In this document: positions 27,994-40,490 of the stretch, in pieces
How the letters are laid out: every line of letters begins with the position of its first letter
Numbering within the stretch: the first letter of the stretch is position 1
Assembly: GCA_943737045.1 (NCBI GenBank)
Contig: CALSFV010000290.1
Span: 310,001-374,000, forward strand
Source of the DNA: Parapristionchus giblindavisi
Lineage: Eukaryota; Nematoda; Chromadorea; Rhabditida; Diplogasteridae
DNA: 64,000 nt
Reading direction: 5' to 3'
Made by a program: the position numbers and the translations under genes
Notes under the pieces: generated by a model
Told to the model about the DNA's origin: nothing
What the model saw: only the letters and a program-made list of their open reading frames with translations
Databases searched by the model: none

Positions 27994-28510
27994 TTAATGA
28001 GATGATATGAAGGCATGAAATTGGAAATAAGAATATGCACATTCTTCCATTATTTATAATTAAAGCCGTTTCATGTCGCACAGTGGCTCAACAGTTCTAA
28101 AGAATAGTACAATGATATGATGCAATGACATCTGTTTATTTATCCAGAAATCTAAGAAGGGAATTTGTGAAAATCAATTTATTTGAAACAAAAATATTTA
28201 CTATGCAACAATTTGAAACAAAATATCGATCACCCTATATTGATTAATATGTGCATCCCGAGCCACTACCATCCATAGGTTTGTATCGAGATGTTTCTCA
28301 GGGAAACTATCCTTACATAGCTTCCGTCCAGTTACCACCCCGTGGCTGTTACCGATTGTTCATTGACCCGTCGTCTTCTACAGAATCGCGTGATCCACCG
28401 CGGTAGGAGATTTCGTATCGTCTGATTGAAGAATAGGAAGATGACAGCGTTCACAGTGTGATTGAAAACGTCCGCGATTAGATGCAACATGCTGAGAGTG
28501 TGTTTTAACT

Positions 28511-28640
<130 letters not shown>

Positions 28641-28769
28641 GGGGCCACTTTGGGTACCATTTTGTAATCAGGGCCCAAGGTATCCTACACCCATAAAGTG
28701 GTGTGGCCTGAATCAAACTTCTTGGCACGATCCGGACCATGCTCGAATCTTACAGATCCGGTCTCTTAA
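28641..28769. mobile_element. one end of the TTAA-bounded element family
   Basis: The segment CCGGACCATGCTCGAATCTT followed by ACAGATCCGGTCTC and TTAA matches the right terminus of the 36557-38117 palindrome (CCGGACCATGCTCGAGTCTT ... CTC-TTAA). Only one end is found here; the other side has been replaced by (ATA)n. Confidence 0.65.
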
Positions 28770-28924
28770 AGTAAATATTGCTGTTTCAAAACTCGGAAAA
28801 GTTGGAGAGAATTCCTTTCACGTGTCATAAGAAAAATGAGAGAGACTTCCGTCACTGTAAAACATAGAAATGAAAACCATGCAGATAATAAACAACAAAA
28901 GGAGAAAAAATATTTATTGACTCT

Positions 28925-31900
28925 TTAATTTGGTTGAGGACAGTAATTCCTGCAGGTTCTCCGTCCCTTCTTGATACTTTCTGGGAGGAACTTTCGCATG
29001 GTGGAGTTACACAGAAGGAAGATACTCGAGTGAATAGTGTGATTGAAAACGCGAGAAATCACTTCGATCATGTTGAATGCGTTCTCGACCTGCAATTGGG
29101 TACGTTCTGTCAATGCTATCTCAATTTATTTCTCTTTGAGAGAGCGTTGCCAAAGCGTAGAGTAAAATTAGCTCGGGATGTGCTTTTGATGTTCTATGTT
29201 AATTTATTGTTAGCTCTAAACTCTACCCATACTAGGGGGGGGGGGGGGGGGTGGGGGTTGAGGACAATGGAAGTAGGAGTGTGGTAACAGGGGAGTTACA
29301 AATTATCAATGGAGCAATTAAATCTTAGCAATTGATTTAAATAACTTTAAAATAACAACTTCAACATGAAATTAAAGCAAGTATGAATACCTCTGTCACA
29401 CATCGGACTGCAATTAGAATAACAAAAAAATGCTCACCCAATTTTCGAACTTAATCGCTTCGGAGATAATTGAGAGCATGTTGCCTAGCTGAAAATTCAC
29501 TTATATTGTGTTCAAAATTCTGGAAGAGAAAAGAAGAAGAGGAGAGAGGTTGGGGTATACGAGGAGAGTTTTATTTTCGTAATTATTGCACAGAGCTTTG
29601 CTCAAATGCTAAATTTAAATGGATTTCTCAAGCATCATACATGATTGTTAAATGTAACAAAATTTGATAATTTATAAATGCAAAGGACCTTCTTTACCTG
29701 TAAAAGTATACCAATAATTACTGCTTGCACGAGCAATCTCTTGTCTTCTACATTTCTAGAGTTCACTGTGTCTGCACTGAAAGTATTCACAATATAATTA
29801 GTTCGTGTTATCCATACTTATAAATAGTGCACCAGTAATGTGGTGTTACATTTTCAAAACGGGCGCACGCCGTCATTCGAAATAGTGTTACATTCGGAAA
29901 CGTCAACGTCAACTTTGATTTTGAAGTGTTTTGGGTCCCAACTGGAAATCCCTTACTGTCATTTGGGATACGGTAAGAAGTTACCGTAACCATGGATCAA
30001 TAATGGCTGACTACCGTAACCTTTTACAGTAATTTCATGATCCATCAGGGTTTTCTACTCGAGACCAAAAACACTTCAAATTTCAAGTTGACGGAGACGT
30101 TTTCCGAAACGTATATACGGCGTGCGCCCGTTTTGAAAATGTAACACCACATAAGCGAATAATTTGGTCGCTATAACCATGGAATCACCATTGTAAGTAA
30201 CTGTGTCGTGTCTAATTGTAAACGTCAAGCTTTTCCATGCTTTTGCTACGTTAACTTCTCTGTGCCATGAGACTAGCACGGCACTGCGGCAGATTGAATT
30301 AAGACGTGCTAAGTTCTGAACTTGCTTGTCACATTTAAATAAAATTCAATTCGACGAGTCCAGTTATATCTATTCTCAGCATTGAATTTAAGTGCGTTTC
30401 GTAAACAAAAATATAAATATTGTAACCGAATAAATATGATATCCGTGTTTTTCCTCACATTATTATAAACTTACATCTGTCTGTGAGCACGACGTAGAGC
30501 ACAGTATATAGCGATGTAGATGGCGACAATGACGAAAGGAATACAGTCATCGAGATATTGGGGAATCTAGGATAAAGAGAAATAGAGAATAAAGTTGTCC
30601 GCTTGTGCCATATTTACGAACTTCTCATAAAAAAAGTAGATGAAAAAATTGCCCCACGCATTTTTATTGGGATGTATATCTTTGGGAGAAAAAAAAACGT
30701 ACATACCTGATGGGCGAAACTTTGCTCGAACATGTTGTACCGAAACTCGAGCGTCTCCGCATTGAACGTTCGACGAGGAAAGAGCAAAAGCGATAACGTA
30801 CTGATTCCCATGACAAGCAACCATGAGACAAGGATAGTCCACTTCATCATTTGCCTATATTTTATTTATTTATTTTTTATATGAGAATAAGGGCTGACAG
30901 GACTCTCAGAACTATTTTCGATCTCTCGAGAATGATCCGAGGGCTAACTAGATCTTATCAGAATCGTCGAACCGGAGCCAAGTGGATGAGAACTATTTGA
31001 ATACTTTGAATACTATTTATTAGTCTTTTCTCTCATATTCAAATAGTTCACATCTAGTTGGTTCACATTCGACATAATGGCTCAGAGGGTCAAAGCCGTG
31101 TGATAAAAAGATACTTTGTAAAGATGGTAAATAGTGAGGGCACGACGAAGGTTGCAAGACGATTGATCGCCATGAGAAGAGTGAAGTAGAGGACGAACTC
31201 AAATATCAAAGATCAAAGATCAAAGAACAAAGACAAAATATCAAAGCTAAACTCACCCTGTCACCTATCTCTTCAACGATAGAAACGAACCAGCGAAATG
31301 ATTCATTTTTAGCCTGAAAGTTTCTCTTCAAATAAAAAAAAAGGTAAAAAGGTAAAAAAAGGTAAAGTTTCTCTTCAAATAAACGCATCAAATACGTTTC
31401 TGATATAGATGATAATGATGGAAAGGGGAGTATTGCAATCCTGATCCTGCCTTATCCTTATGATCAAACAAAAAAAAACATTTCAAAACCAGATAAGATA
31501 CGCATATCTTGAACCTCCAACCCCAAAAATTGGAGTTCTAAAATTTGTTTATGAACCCTTCCAGCTGAAAATGCCTCAAAAGCGATGGAAAATCATTTCT
31601 TTGTATTTTTAGAGCAAAATACAACTTAAAACGATACCCCAAGCTAAGTTGAATCTCTCCGCTCTGGCCACACTCTCGCGACTTCTTTGTTTACGAGAGA
31701 GTATTGCCAATTCGGAGAGTAAAATTAGCTTGGGGTGTGCCTTTAACTTTAACTGTACTCCGCGATTGAATAAAGTATACCTGATCATCCGGTGTTTGGC
31801 CTTCACTGAGAAGCATCGAGGGAAATATGAACGTCGCTTGCAGTCCGAGATAGACAGTGTCAGCTATGGCCAAGTGCCAGACGATCATGTAGAAGGGCCA

Positions 31901-32540
31901 CTATAATGACATACCAAAGGCTCTGATCACGTTCTCTCGTATGCAAGAAAAGTTTGAGAGTGTAACCATAGGGTGTAATATTCAAGGTATCCAAGTAAAA
32001 CCACGTGCCTGAAGCAACACCTTTCTTGCACGCATAAGCACGAACAGGAATCCCGTACATAGCGGTAGACCTGAATGCTGATTTGAACCAATATGACGGA
32101 GAACCACACTTCACAGGTCTTGTGCTCCGTGGATAACACTTTTTTCTTTGTGTGATGATGGATAAAACGTTCACAAAACCACTAACCTGACCAGATTTCT
32201 CCAAAACACTATTGAAACCCCCACTCCGAGCTAATTTTACTCTCTGCTCTGGCAACACTCTGTCGCTTTCTTTGTCGGCTACAGAGTGTGGCCAGAGCAG
32301 AGTGCCTCAATCAGCACGGATCTTTAAAACGTGTTATCCGTGTTGTTCATGGCTAGCTTTATAATATTTACAATAGTAAATATTATATAATATTTACAAT
32401 AGTAAATATTATATAAATGTTAGTAAATATTTACCAATAAGTATGATGACTCCGTATAAAGCGTAGAAAATGTCTATGAGAAAGTGAAGTTCGTCGGGGG
32501 TTATTTGAGAAGCCGTACCCATATCCACTGAAGACTTCAT
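28925..32540 (-). CDS. seven-transmembrane chemoreceptor (receptor C), minus strand
   Basis: Ten exons give 320 codons in uninterrupted phase: 32435-32540, 32009-32070, 31781-31900, 31257-31313, 31115-31197, 30707-30854, 30475-30566, 29698-29776, 29438-29488, 28925-29089. The model was built by matching the plus-strand paralogues. Key segments are helix 1 (FYALYGVIILIGLPLC), helix 2 (WPFYMIVWHLAIADT), helix 3 with FTLLMAINRL, helix 4 (WTILVSWLLVMG), helix 5 (CIPFVIVAIYIAIY), helix 6 (KRLLVQAVIIGILL), and helix 7 ending in NHTIHSSIFLLCNSTMRKFLP. The AINR motif and the late N...R..LP motif are typical of nematode Srg-superfamily receptors (srx, srt, sru, srv), but I cannot name the family. Compared with its paralogues it has an extra intron splitting exon 1 (with a GC donor, GCACGT, after it) and lacks the intron between exons 5 and 6. 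A foldback element sits in intron 7. Confidence 0.8.
29230..29252. repeat. poly-G run
   Basis: About 18 consecutive G lie in an otherwise AT-rich intron of receptor C, between the exons starting at 29438 and ending at 29089. Short G runs are prone to assembly and sequencing error. Confidence 0.9.
29838..30152. mobile_element. foldback element in a receptor C intron
   Basis: The ends ATGTGGTGTTACATTTTCAA and its inverse TTGAAAATGTAACACCACAT bound a 315-bp element. The arms continue through ACGGGCGCACGCCG and then pair imperfectly to a centre near 29995 that carries short TACCGTAACC repeats in both orientations. It sits within the intron between the exons ending 29776 and starting 30475. Confidence 0.85.
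31635..31745. mobile_element. MITE-1 copy in a receptor C intron
   Basis: Inverted halves ACCCCAAGCTAAGTTGAATC and GTAAAATTAGCTTGGGGTGT with a central TCTCGCG/ACGAGAGAG hairpin. It lies between receptor C exons 3 (31781) and 4 (31313). Confidence 0.88.
32215..32315. mobile_element. MITE-1 copy in a receptor C intron
   Basis: CCGAGCTAATTTTACTCTCT on the left pairs with CCAGAGCAGAGTG on the right, with a CTCTGTCGCTTTC/CTACAGAGTG centre. The right end is truncated. It lies in the intron that splits the exon-1 homologue of receptor C. Confidence 0.8.
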
Positions 32541-32593
32541 GGACAGTCTACGGTTCATTCAAAAGAGAGTATTTATCACAGGGCAAAGATTTA

Positions 32594-32715
32594 AAAGCAT
32601 ACACGAGCTAATTTCACTCTCCGTACTTTCCAAGCATTCTCGTATACAAAAAAAAACGGAAGAGTATTGCCAGGATGGATAGATAAAATATAGCTCGGGT
32701 GTTCTTTTAAATTTT
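32594..32715. mobile_element. MITE-1 copy just upstream of receptor C
   Basis: GAGCTAATTTCACTCTCCGT pairs imperfectly with AAAATATAGCTCGGG. It ends about 55 bp from the presumed ATG of receptor C, so it may overlap its promoter. Confidence 0.75.
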
Positions 32716-33098
32716 TCTCCTATGTAATTGTATTGCACTCAAATTTGGAAAGTTCTTTTCGAAAAGTGCAAAGTTCCCATGGGTACATTTTAAAAATGCA
32801 AAAAAGTGCATATCGTAGTGCAAGCTCTCGCCAACTTGAGATAATGATGAGATCATGGTCATGACAATCATTTCTAATGAGAGTGATACTAATGATGAGT
32901 TAAAGCACTTCCAAAGGACATCTACCAACGACTTGTCCGACCTTTGAGACAACTTTATGTTAGCCACAGACTATGTACCTCTTATCTCTTATCGTTTGAT
33001 AGAGTTAGCACGGGGTTTCAGTAGTGGTGTTCAATCTCTTGACGTTTTTCTAATCCTTGTGCTACGTAATATGCCCCATACACATATCCGCTGAAGAC

Positions 33099-33231
33099 TT
33101 CTAGGTCGAATGTGAACCGATGAAAGAAAACCGACTGAATGATAACCATTGTTTGATAGACAAGCGCAATGAATAGACAAATGGTTATCATCCAATCGGT
33201 TCTTGTTCATCGGTTCTCATTCTACCTAGTG
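33099..33231. mobile_element. MITE-3 (CTAGGTCGAATGTGAACCGA family) copy 1
   Basis: Left CTAGGTCGAATGTGAACCGA and right TCGGTTCTCATTCTACCTAG are imperfect inverted ends. The arms also share AACCGACTGAATGATAACCA in inverted form. Another copy is at 33597-33877 and a decayed one in receptor A intron 5 (36175-36345). Confidence 0.8.
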
Positions 33232-33596
33232 TCTTCATTCTTCACTGGCTGTCTGTTCAAATTACAGTACTTTTCGGAGCACACAGAATAAGTTATCATA
33301 TCAATGATCTAAAGGCACAAGCCGAGCTAATTTAACTCTTCTAACAAAAAAATAAGGAAATATCACAAGATCCATGTTATAATGAGATCAACGAATCTAT
33401 TTTTTCCACAATTAATTCAAGAGTATACATAAGTGTCTCAAGAACCTCCCACTCAAATATTGATCTTATTATGTTAGGTAGAATTATATTTTCTCTTTCT
33501 ACGAATAAATATTTTTACAAATTTCGGAAATCGGAATTCCAGTGACGTGAGGCTGATGTCATACCAAAAGATTTTTTCAAATGTTATCAAAATGGG

Positions 33597-33877
33597 CACT
33601 AGGTCGAACGAGTACCGGTGAATAATTACCGACTGGATGCATCATTCCCATTCTTTGTCTAGTCATTAGCGCTAGTCTCATATTTAAAGGGAGAATAACC
33701 TCTTTCTATTGTCTCTTCATTATTTCTCTGTTCTCTAACAACGAGAGAGCATAGGATGTTGAAGAGACCGTTGACAAAGGTGTCAGCCCCTTTAAATAGT
33801 TATCATTTAGTAGGCTGTTATTAATTCATTGGATTTCATCCAGTCAGTTCATATTCCTTTTCTCATCCAACCTAGTG
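33597..33877. mobile_element. MITE-3 copy 2 with a nested MITE-2
   Basis: CACTAGGTCGAACGAGTACC and the right-end CCAACCTAGTG bound the copy. Its centre is interrupted at 33683-33796 by a MITE-2 element that is itself a complete hairpin (TTTAAAGGGAG ... CCCCTTTAAA). Confidence 0.75.
33683..33796. mobile_element. MITE-2 copy nested in MITE-3
   Basis: The hairpin starts TTTAAAGGGAGAATAACCTC and ends CAGCCCCTTTAAA with the shared centre TCTGTTCTCTAACAACGAGA. Orientation is opposite to most other copies. Confidence 0.85.
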
Positions 33878-34402
33878 TTCTGAAAATTATTATCCATCCT
33901 TCAATTACATAGAATTATTGGGAAACTGAAAGATCAAAAAGATTCAACATTTCTTGTAAATCATTAAGTGCATTTTCAAAGAGTACTGGTTTCCAAGAAT
34001 CAAAGCGATGATCACGAATTCAATGCCTCGAGCACATAGTGTTAGTCGAACAACTTAGCAAATTGTGGGTTACGGTAATTGGTGCTTTGATGTCTCACGA
34101 GTATGCGGTCTCACTGGTAACTAATAGAGAATGACTTACAAAAAATGCCACAAAATGAGTCATAATATACGAAATTTCGTGTTTTTGCACTTGTATTATA
34201 TTATAGGTCCATGGTATTATTGTTATTATTATTATTTCACCTATCATTTCAATATTTGCTTTCGCAATTGTCATGGGTGTATAAAAATACGCACACAAGT
34301 ATTTAAACGACCCTCATATCTATGTATAAGCAGTTTATTCGTGTCTTTCACTGTTTTCTTTCAAGTTTAACTGTAACTGTTCAGGTTGACGCTAGCACAG
34401 CC

Positions 34403-37400
34403 ATGTCAATCGAAGCCACCCCTCCTGATCCCGACGAAATTCACGACCTCGCTAACTTTTTCCTGGCTATATATGGGTCAATATTGGCCATCGGACTGCC
34501 TTTATGCATTTTGTTCATCTATACTATGGCCAAACATAGGAAGACGCTATTTAAGGTACATAACAATGGTATAAAAGCGATAATGAAGACAATAAATGAT
34601 GAAAATAAAATTGAGAAAACAGGGGAAAAAATGATGTAGAAATTCTGGTTTTCTAATTCTTGACATTTTGATATTCGAGTTCATAATCCACAATATGAGT
34701 TTTTTCTTGTTTTTTTCTTGTCCGAAAGGGGAATTGGAAGTGGCAAGATCATGCGGTAAAGTAGGTCCGAATAAGAGATTAGACCCTCCTGACTTATCAC
34801 TGACTTCGAATTTCGTCTGCCTTGAATAATGTGTTGTTATTTTGTTGTGGAAAATGATACGAACATGCTAATTGGAATTCAAAAGTAAATAAACTAGAGG
34901 CCAGAGAGACAGTACAAAAGGCAGAAGGTTTATAACTTTTGTTTATGTTATTTCTGCATTTTTAGAAATTACGTATCGCTCTTGTTTATCTAATTATCAA
35001 TGTTGCTTACTTAGGATGGCTGCGACGCTCGCTTTACGGTTTCTAGACGTAGCTGCCGAAACACCATAGGGCACATTATTTGCAAACTTATATATTTTAA
35101 AATAAATACGTTTAAAGTGCATGTAATCCGATAATTGTACATCTATTAATATGATTAATTTAATAATTAAAATTGTTTTTAGTGGCCATTCTACCTGATC
35201 GTGTGGCATCTGACCATTACCAATACAATCTCACTACTCTCTCATTGTTCGTTTGCCTTTCCCGAGATGATGGAAGGCGATGATGGGGACAATGAACACC
35301 TGCCAGGATATGAGCTTGTGTGTCGTTTTTTAAACTTTTTTTACATCTTAAATCACTTTATTCAGCTAGTTAGGGCCATCTAGATCGCCATTAGGTCCAT
35401 TTGAGCAGTGTTGAATGAATTAAACGCATGAGAGTGCCGCTCTGTACACTGACATTTTCATGCAAAATATAGAACGTTGGGTAAGATAGCTTTTTGTTAG
35501 CGTTACTTTACAGATTCACTTATTAGTCTGCATTCTCAGAATTTCAAAAGAGCAAAAAGTTTTTAATATTACTAGTCGTTATATTGCCAAGAGAAAATGA
35601 GAGTGATTTCAGGACGAGGGAGTTGCCGCGAAATTCTCCGGAACCATGGAAACTTTCTTCGATGCTGTCGGTGATAAGGTAAAATAATTACATTGACTTT
35701 CAAACTACATATGAATTTTTATTTATTTTTTTTTCATTTTTCGTACATTGAGTAAATTTGAGTAATACGTTTTGTGAAAAAGAAATCACTGAAATGTGAT
35801 TTTTCTGATTCCAAATTTAAATTTACAGGCCATTCTATACTTCACTCTACTCATGGCGATCAATCGATTAGCGCAGTTTCTTCTACCCACATTCTTACCG
35901 TTATTTTCCGTGTGAGTTTTGGGATACATGAAAAGTCTAGAATGTTTTAGAAAAATAAAATGAAAAATCTAAATTAAGCATGATAAACAACCTGATTCAT
36001 CTATATCCAATTTCAGGAGATTCATGCGGTTGACAATTCTGGTGACATGGGCGGTCACGATTGTCGTTTGTGTGATCACGGCACTGGTTAGACCGCGGGA
36101 AAAGTTCAGCAAGGTAATTCATTTATGTTTCTTGAATGGTCAAGTTGTTTGTAATTACTGAAAAAAAGATTAGAATGGTGACCATGATAATGAGTCACCA
36201 TTCTATAAAAAACCAATGAATGATAACCGACTGGATGAGAATCATATGAATATTTTGTCTAATCATTAGCGCTTGTCTCTCATATGCAAATGGTTATCAT
36301 TCTGTCGGTTATTATCCATCGGTTCTCATTCGAAATAGTGCCATACATTTAAGCAAAACATAACAACGTCAACAATACGCTACTGATGAGCATATCAGTC
36401 GTTTTGTTTGCGGTGATTATAACTATTTTATTGATTGATCTTTATTCGAATTTATGATGTATTGTTTAAAAATTATATCTAGGAGTCGATGAGTTTCAAT
36501 GAAGAAGTCGGTACCGCTCTACTCCAATTTGATGCGCTTTATCTGGTTGGTTCATTTTAAGAGACCGGCTCGGTAAGACTCGAGCATTTTGACCCCGGAC
36601 ATTCGCGAGGACTTTCGATCTGGCCCTCCATACTTTCATCATAGACACATACCGTGGGTAGTACGACGAAAGTTATAATGAAAATGCCCTGCGGCTCAAA
36701 CCCGGCTCACATATGTCACATTAAATAAAAAAATTAAAAATTCATAACTTTTCAATCATGATAGCTAGGACTTTTATTTCTTTTTATTGGTGAACAACAT
36801 GTCATGCACCCTTATAAACACAGCTGATCAGTAATATCATATTGTTCTGAACATATTTTTTCGTGTATGATTTTCAGATTTTTTTCCTTCTACCCTGGTT
36901 GACGCACTAGGGCAAGTAACGACATAGTGTATATTGTAGCCCAGACGATTGTGTACATGGTGGTCACATTCCCTTGGCCAGCCAACATTTCGCAGGCATC
37001 GAGAATTGCAACCAAATGTGAGAAATCTGAAAATTGCAAAAATCGAAAATTAAATTTCTTGCAATTCGCAGGAGTAAGAGTTAGCTTCATAATGTCATTT
37101 TACTCGTAGTGATGCGCATACACAGAAAAAAATATACAAATAGACTCAGGCTACATTTTAAAAAAATTTCAAAAATAATTATTTTATTTATATTTTTTCA
37201 ACCCCCACATTGAGTCAACTGTCAAGGCAAGTTGATTCATAGGGCGGATGGTAGCTGATCATTGTACGTTTGCGAAAACTACTGCCACGTAAAGAATCGT
37301 CCTTTCGCAGATCTCGAATTTATTTATTTTAATTATCGAACTTGAAAATTTATATGTTTATTTCATATAAATCGGTTGGAGGGTGGCGTATGACAGTAGT

Positions 37401-39970
37401 TTTCGCAAACGTACAATGATCAGCTACCATCCGCCCTATGAATCAACTTGCCTTGACAGTTGACTCAATGTGGGGATTGAAAAAATATAAATAAAATAAT
37501 TATTTTTGAAATTTTTTTAAAATGTAGCCTGAGTCTATTTGTATATTTTTTTCTGTGTATGCGCATCACTACGAGTAAAATGACATTATGAAGCTAACTC
37601 TTACTCCTGCGAATTGCAAGAAATTTAATTTTCGATTTTTGCAATTTTCAGATTTCTCACATTTGGTTGCAATTCTCGATGCCTGCGAAATGTTGGCTGG
37701 CCAAGGGAATGTGACCACCATGTACACAATCGCCTGGGCTACAATATGCACTATGTCGTTACTTGCCCTAGTGCGTCAACCAGGGTAGAAGGAAAAAAAT
37801 CTGAAAATCATACACGAAAAAACATGTTCAGAACAATATGATATTACTGCTCAGCTGTGTTTATAAGGGTGCATGATATGTTGTTCACCAATAAAAAGAA
37901 ATAAAAGTCCTAGCTATCATGATTGAAAAGTTATGAATTTTTCAATTTTTTTATTTAATGTGACATATGTGAGCCGGGTTTGAGCCGCAGGGCATTTTCA
38001 TTATAACTTTCGTCGTACTACCCACGGTATGTGTCTATGATGAAAGTATGGAGGGCCAGATCGAAAGTCCTCGCGAATGTCCGGACCATGCTCGAGTCTT
38101 ACCGAGCCGACTCTTAATTGACTGATCATACTGTATTTAGATAGTTAAAATATAATATAACACGGGAATAAAAGTACTGTAATTTTTTCAATTAAACATA
38201 TCATTTTTCTCAATTGATCATATCTATTTGTTTTCGTAATTCGATATCTCCATATCTCTCATCATCTACATCATAGTAATACACCGATGACACACCGTGA
38301 TTCGTTAATCCCTGTATAATTATTGTAGATTTTGCAATGCATCGACGCCATCATCCCATCTATCATAGTTCTTATATACGTGGCTGTGTATTGGTCGATA
38401 AGAATGAAACGGGGAATAATGTAAGTTCATGTTAAAGTTCATTTATTAATATACTTTCATTTGTTTAGTCTGTGGCCGTATGCATGAACAACCGAAAATA
38501 TTTTTATTTCTCGAAAAAATGTGACGTCATTAGCGTAGGCGGAGGCGTTTACCAAAAATTCTCGCCAATGACGTCACACTTTTTCCAAGAAAACGATTTT
38601 CAGTTGTTCACGCATACGGCCAAAGGAAAAATTAAAAAGCCTATTTCAAATGCCTATTTGATAAAAATGAATTCTACGGTTTTGATATCACCAGGAGTAG
38701 TCTATATCAGGTTACCCGTAACAAAAACCGGTAACGGAAATTTAACGGTCTAAAAATTCGATAAAAAATCGATAACGGAAATATTTTACCCTTACAATTA
38801 TTTGATCTGAATCATATTCCACTGGCCAATTGTTGATTGTTTTAATTCCATTAAAGATCCGACCAAGCCCATCTTTCCGACGCGAGAAATGCCGAAGACA
38901 AGAGGCTACTGGCACAGGCGGTCGTGGTAGCTACGTTCTTGGAGGTTAGCTTATGAAAATTTGTGTGATTATGATTATATTTTTTTAACCAGTTCAAATT
39001 TTTCTGTTAACAAATCCTATTCGTCGAATTATTATAATTGAAACGGCCATCTTGAAACGTGAAGAACAGTAATTATGTCAAACTACTAACTGTGAAAATC
39101 TGAACTATTCTTTATTTTTCATTATGAAACAAACACTAAATTGTATCAAACCATTGTATTTAACAGTAAGGTTTGCTTACAGCGCTGCATGTTAGCCAGT
39201 TTTTTCATCTGTTTCAAATTTTTTTAGTTCAAAATATCACACTTCAAATTCCAGAAAATTCTTTCATCCACATTCACTATTCTTTCAGTTATTCAGCATG
39301 CTCTCCATTTTATCATCAGTCACTGTGTTCGAATGCTGGGTAAGAACGTTTTATATATTCAAGGAACGCTGCAAGCTCTACATTTTCCTTCAAAATTACT
39401 CACCTACACCGTATATCACGGGTCTCCTGTAAAAGTGTAGCAACAACTAGGAAATTTTTTTGTCTCCGATTTCGATGAGTCCTTTGGTAGATGTGGTTGG
39501 GGGTCTTGAGAAGGCCTAGCAACTTGATTCGGCCAAAATCGCAGATTATCGATTTTTTCTGATCTACGACATAAACGTATATGGTGGTATTCACCGTGAA
39601 GAGGGCAACCCTCGTGCAAACACCATGGGAATGCGTGTGAAGAGTGAAAATATAATAATTATATGTTTAATTATAATGACAATTATAACACTCACATTGG
39701 TGCGTTGAGTGATGGCAGGGGAACTAAAAAAAATAAATTTAAAAAAAAATCAAAAAAAAATCTATGACTTATCTTTGTTCTTCTATCTTTCAGTTGCAAT
39801 ACATCTTCAACATGCTTCAACTCATCGCGGACGTATTCAATCATTCTGTGAATGCTGTTATCTTCCTGTTCTTCAATCAAACCATACGAAATCTTCTTCC
39901 ACCATGGATGACTCGGTGTTGCAAAAGGAGAAGGATCAACGAACAATCATTATCAGTCACGCACTGGTGA
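34403..39970 (+). CDS. seven-transmembrane chemoreceptor (receptor A)
   Basis: Ten exons join to 334 codons: 34403-34555, 35183-35317, 35613-35678, 35829-35911, 36017-36113, 36483-36545, 38329-38420, 38857-38944, 39289-39339, 39794-39970 (TGA). Exon lengths equal those of receptor B exactly. Seven hydrophobic segments are at about 19-42, 52-77, 119-145, 150-172, 202-224, 243-272 and 277-303. Helix 3 carries FTLLMAINRLAQFLLP and helix 7 is followed by FFNQTIRNLLPPW and a basic, Cys-containing tail (CCKRRR). The loop after helix 2 is strongly acidic (MMEGDDGDNE). These features suit a nematode Srg-superfamily chemoreceptor acting at the plasma membrane of a sensory cell. The start ATG is chosen because it aligns with receptor B (ATPPDPDEIHDLAN against VTPRDPSGIHDLAN). 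A 1.56-kb palindromic element fills the intron after exon 6. Confidence 0.82.
36557..38117. mobile_element. 1.56-kb near-perfect palindrome bounded by TTAA
   Basis: It starts TTAAGAGACCGGCTCGGTAA and ends TTACCGAGCCGACTCTTAA, so TTAA is present at both borders. The arms are about 740 bp each and differ at only a few positions; the unpaired centre is near 37300-37390. It lies in receptor A intron 6, 11 bp from the exon. Each arm carries the same 66-codon open frame reading outward (minus strand 36890-37090, plus strand 37588-37788), preceded by a TTTTCAG acceptor-like site and holding FSHLVAILDACEMLAGQGN. I do not recognise that frame. No transposase is visible. Confidence 0.9.
38472..38622. 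mobile_element. MITE-5 palindrome with two TGACGTCA sites, copy 2
   Basis: TGGCCGTATGCATGAACAAC and the right-end GTTCACGCATACGGCCA are inverted. TGACGTCA occurs at 38522-38529 and 38569-38576. It is in receptor A intron 7, 50 bp from the upstream exon. Confidence 0.88.
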
Positions 39971-40380
39971 TTCATGAATGGAACACGGAAAACATTGGAA
40001 TTTCACTTTTTTTTCTCATGTGCTATTCAAAAAATGCGAAAAGAAACGAAAAATACGCTAGACACTCCTCGTTTGGCACACTTTATTATATAGATTTTGA
40101 GCTAAACATCAGACAGAGGAAAGGAAAGAATGGAGATGAAAAGGCTTAAAAATTGCTTTGTATGTATCATACAAGAATTTTTGTTGTAATTAATTAAATT
40201 TGTTCTTATCAGTCCCTTTGTCAAGGCAAGTATCCCTTTGAGTTGTTTATTTGGCATGTTGTCATGGTGCACTCGAAACAATAACATTACAATTGATTTC
40301 ATGTTCTTGATTCTTCGAGAAGAAAAAAAGTTGCTAGCAGATGCTCTATAGCGACGGTTATTGTCCTCATAAAATGTGCT

Positions 40381-40414
40381 TGTGTAATTAAAAAAAAAAA
40401 AAAAAAAAAAAAGA
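40381..40414. repeat. poly-A tract
   Basis: About 22 consecutive A then GAAAAG in the space between receptor A and the receptor D relic. It may be a retroposon tail, but no body is recognisable upstream. Confidence 0.7.
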
Positions 40415-40490
40415 AAAGCCTTGGTAAAGCCTTGCTACTAGCTGCTAAACACATAAATATTAGTTATTCCTTCCTCAAATCATATCAAGA

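Larger units (their letters stand above)
32716..34402. promoter_or_regulatory. divergent intergenic region between receptors C and A
   Basis: The 1.7 kb between two divergently transcribed receptor genes must hold both promoters. I see no clear core element. Two MITE-3 copies (33099-33231, 33597-33877) and one MITE-2 copy occupy much of it. Non-mobile stretches such as TCCAGTGACGTRAKGCTGAT (near 33538) are shared with the equivalent region 41701-43227 and are the best candidates for conserved control sequence. Confidence 0.45.
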
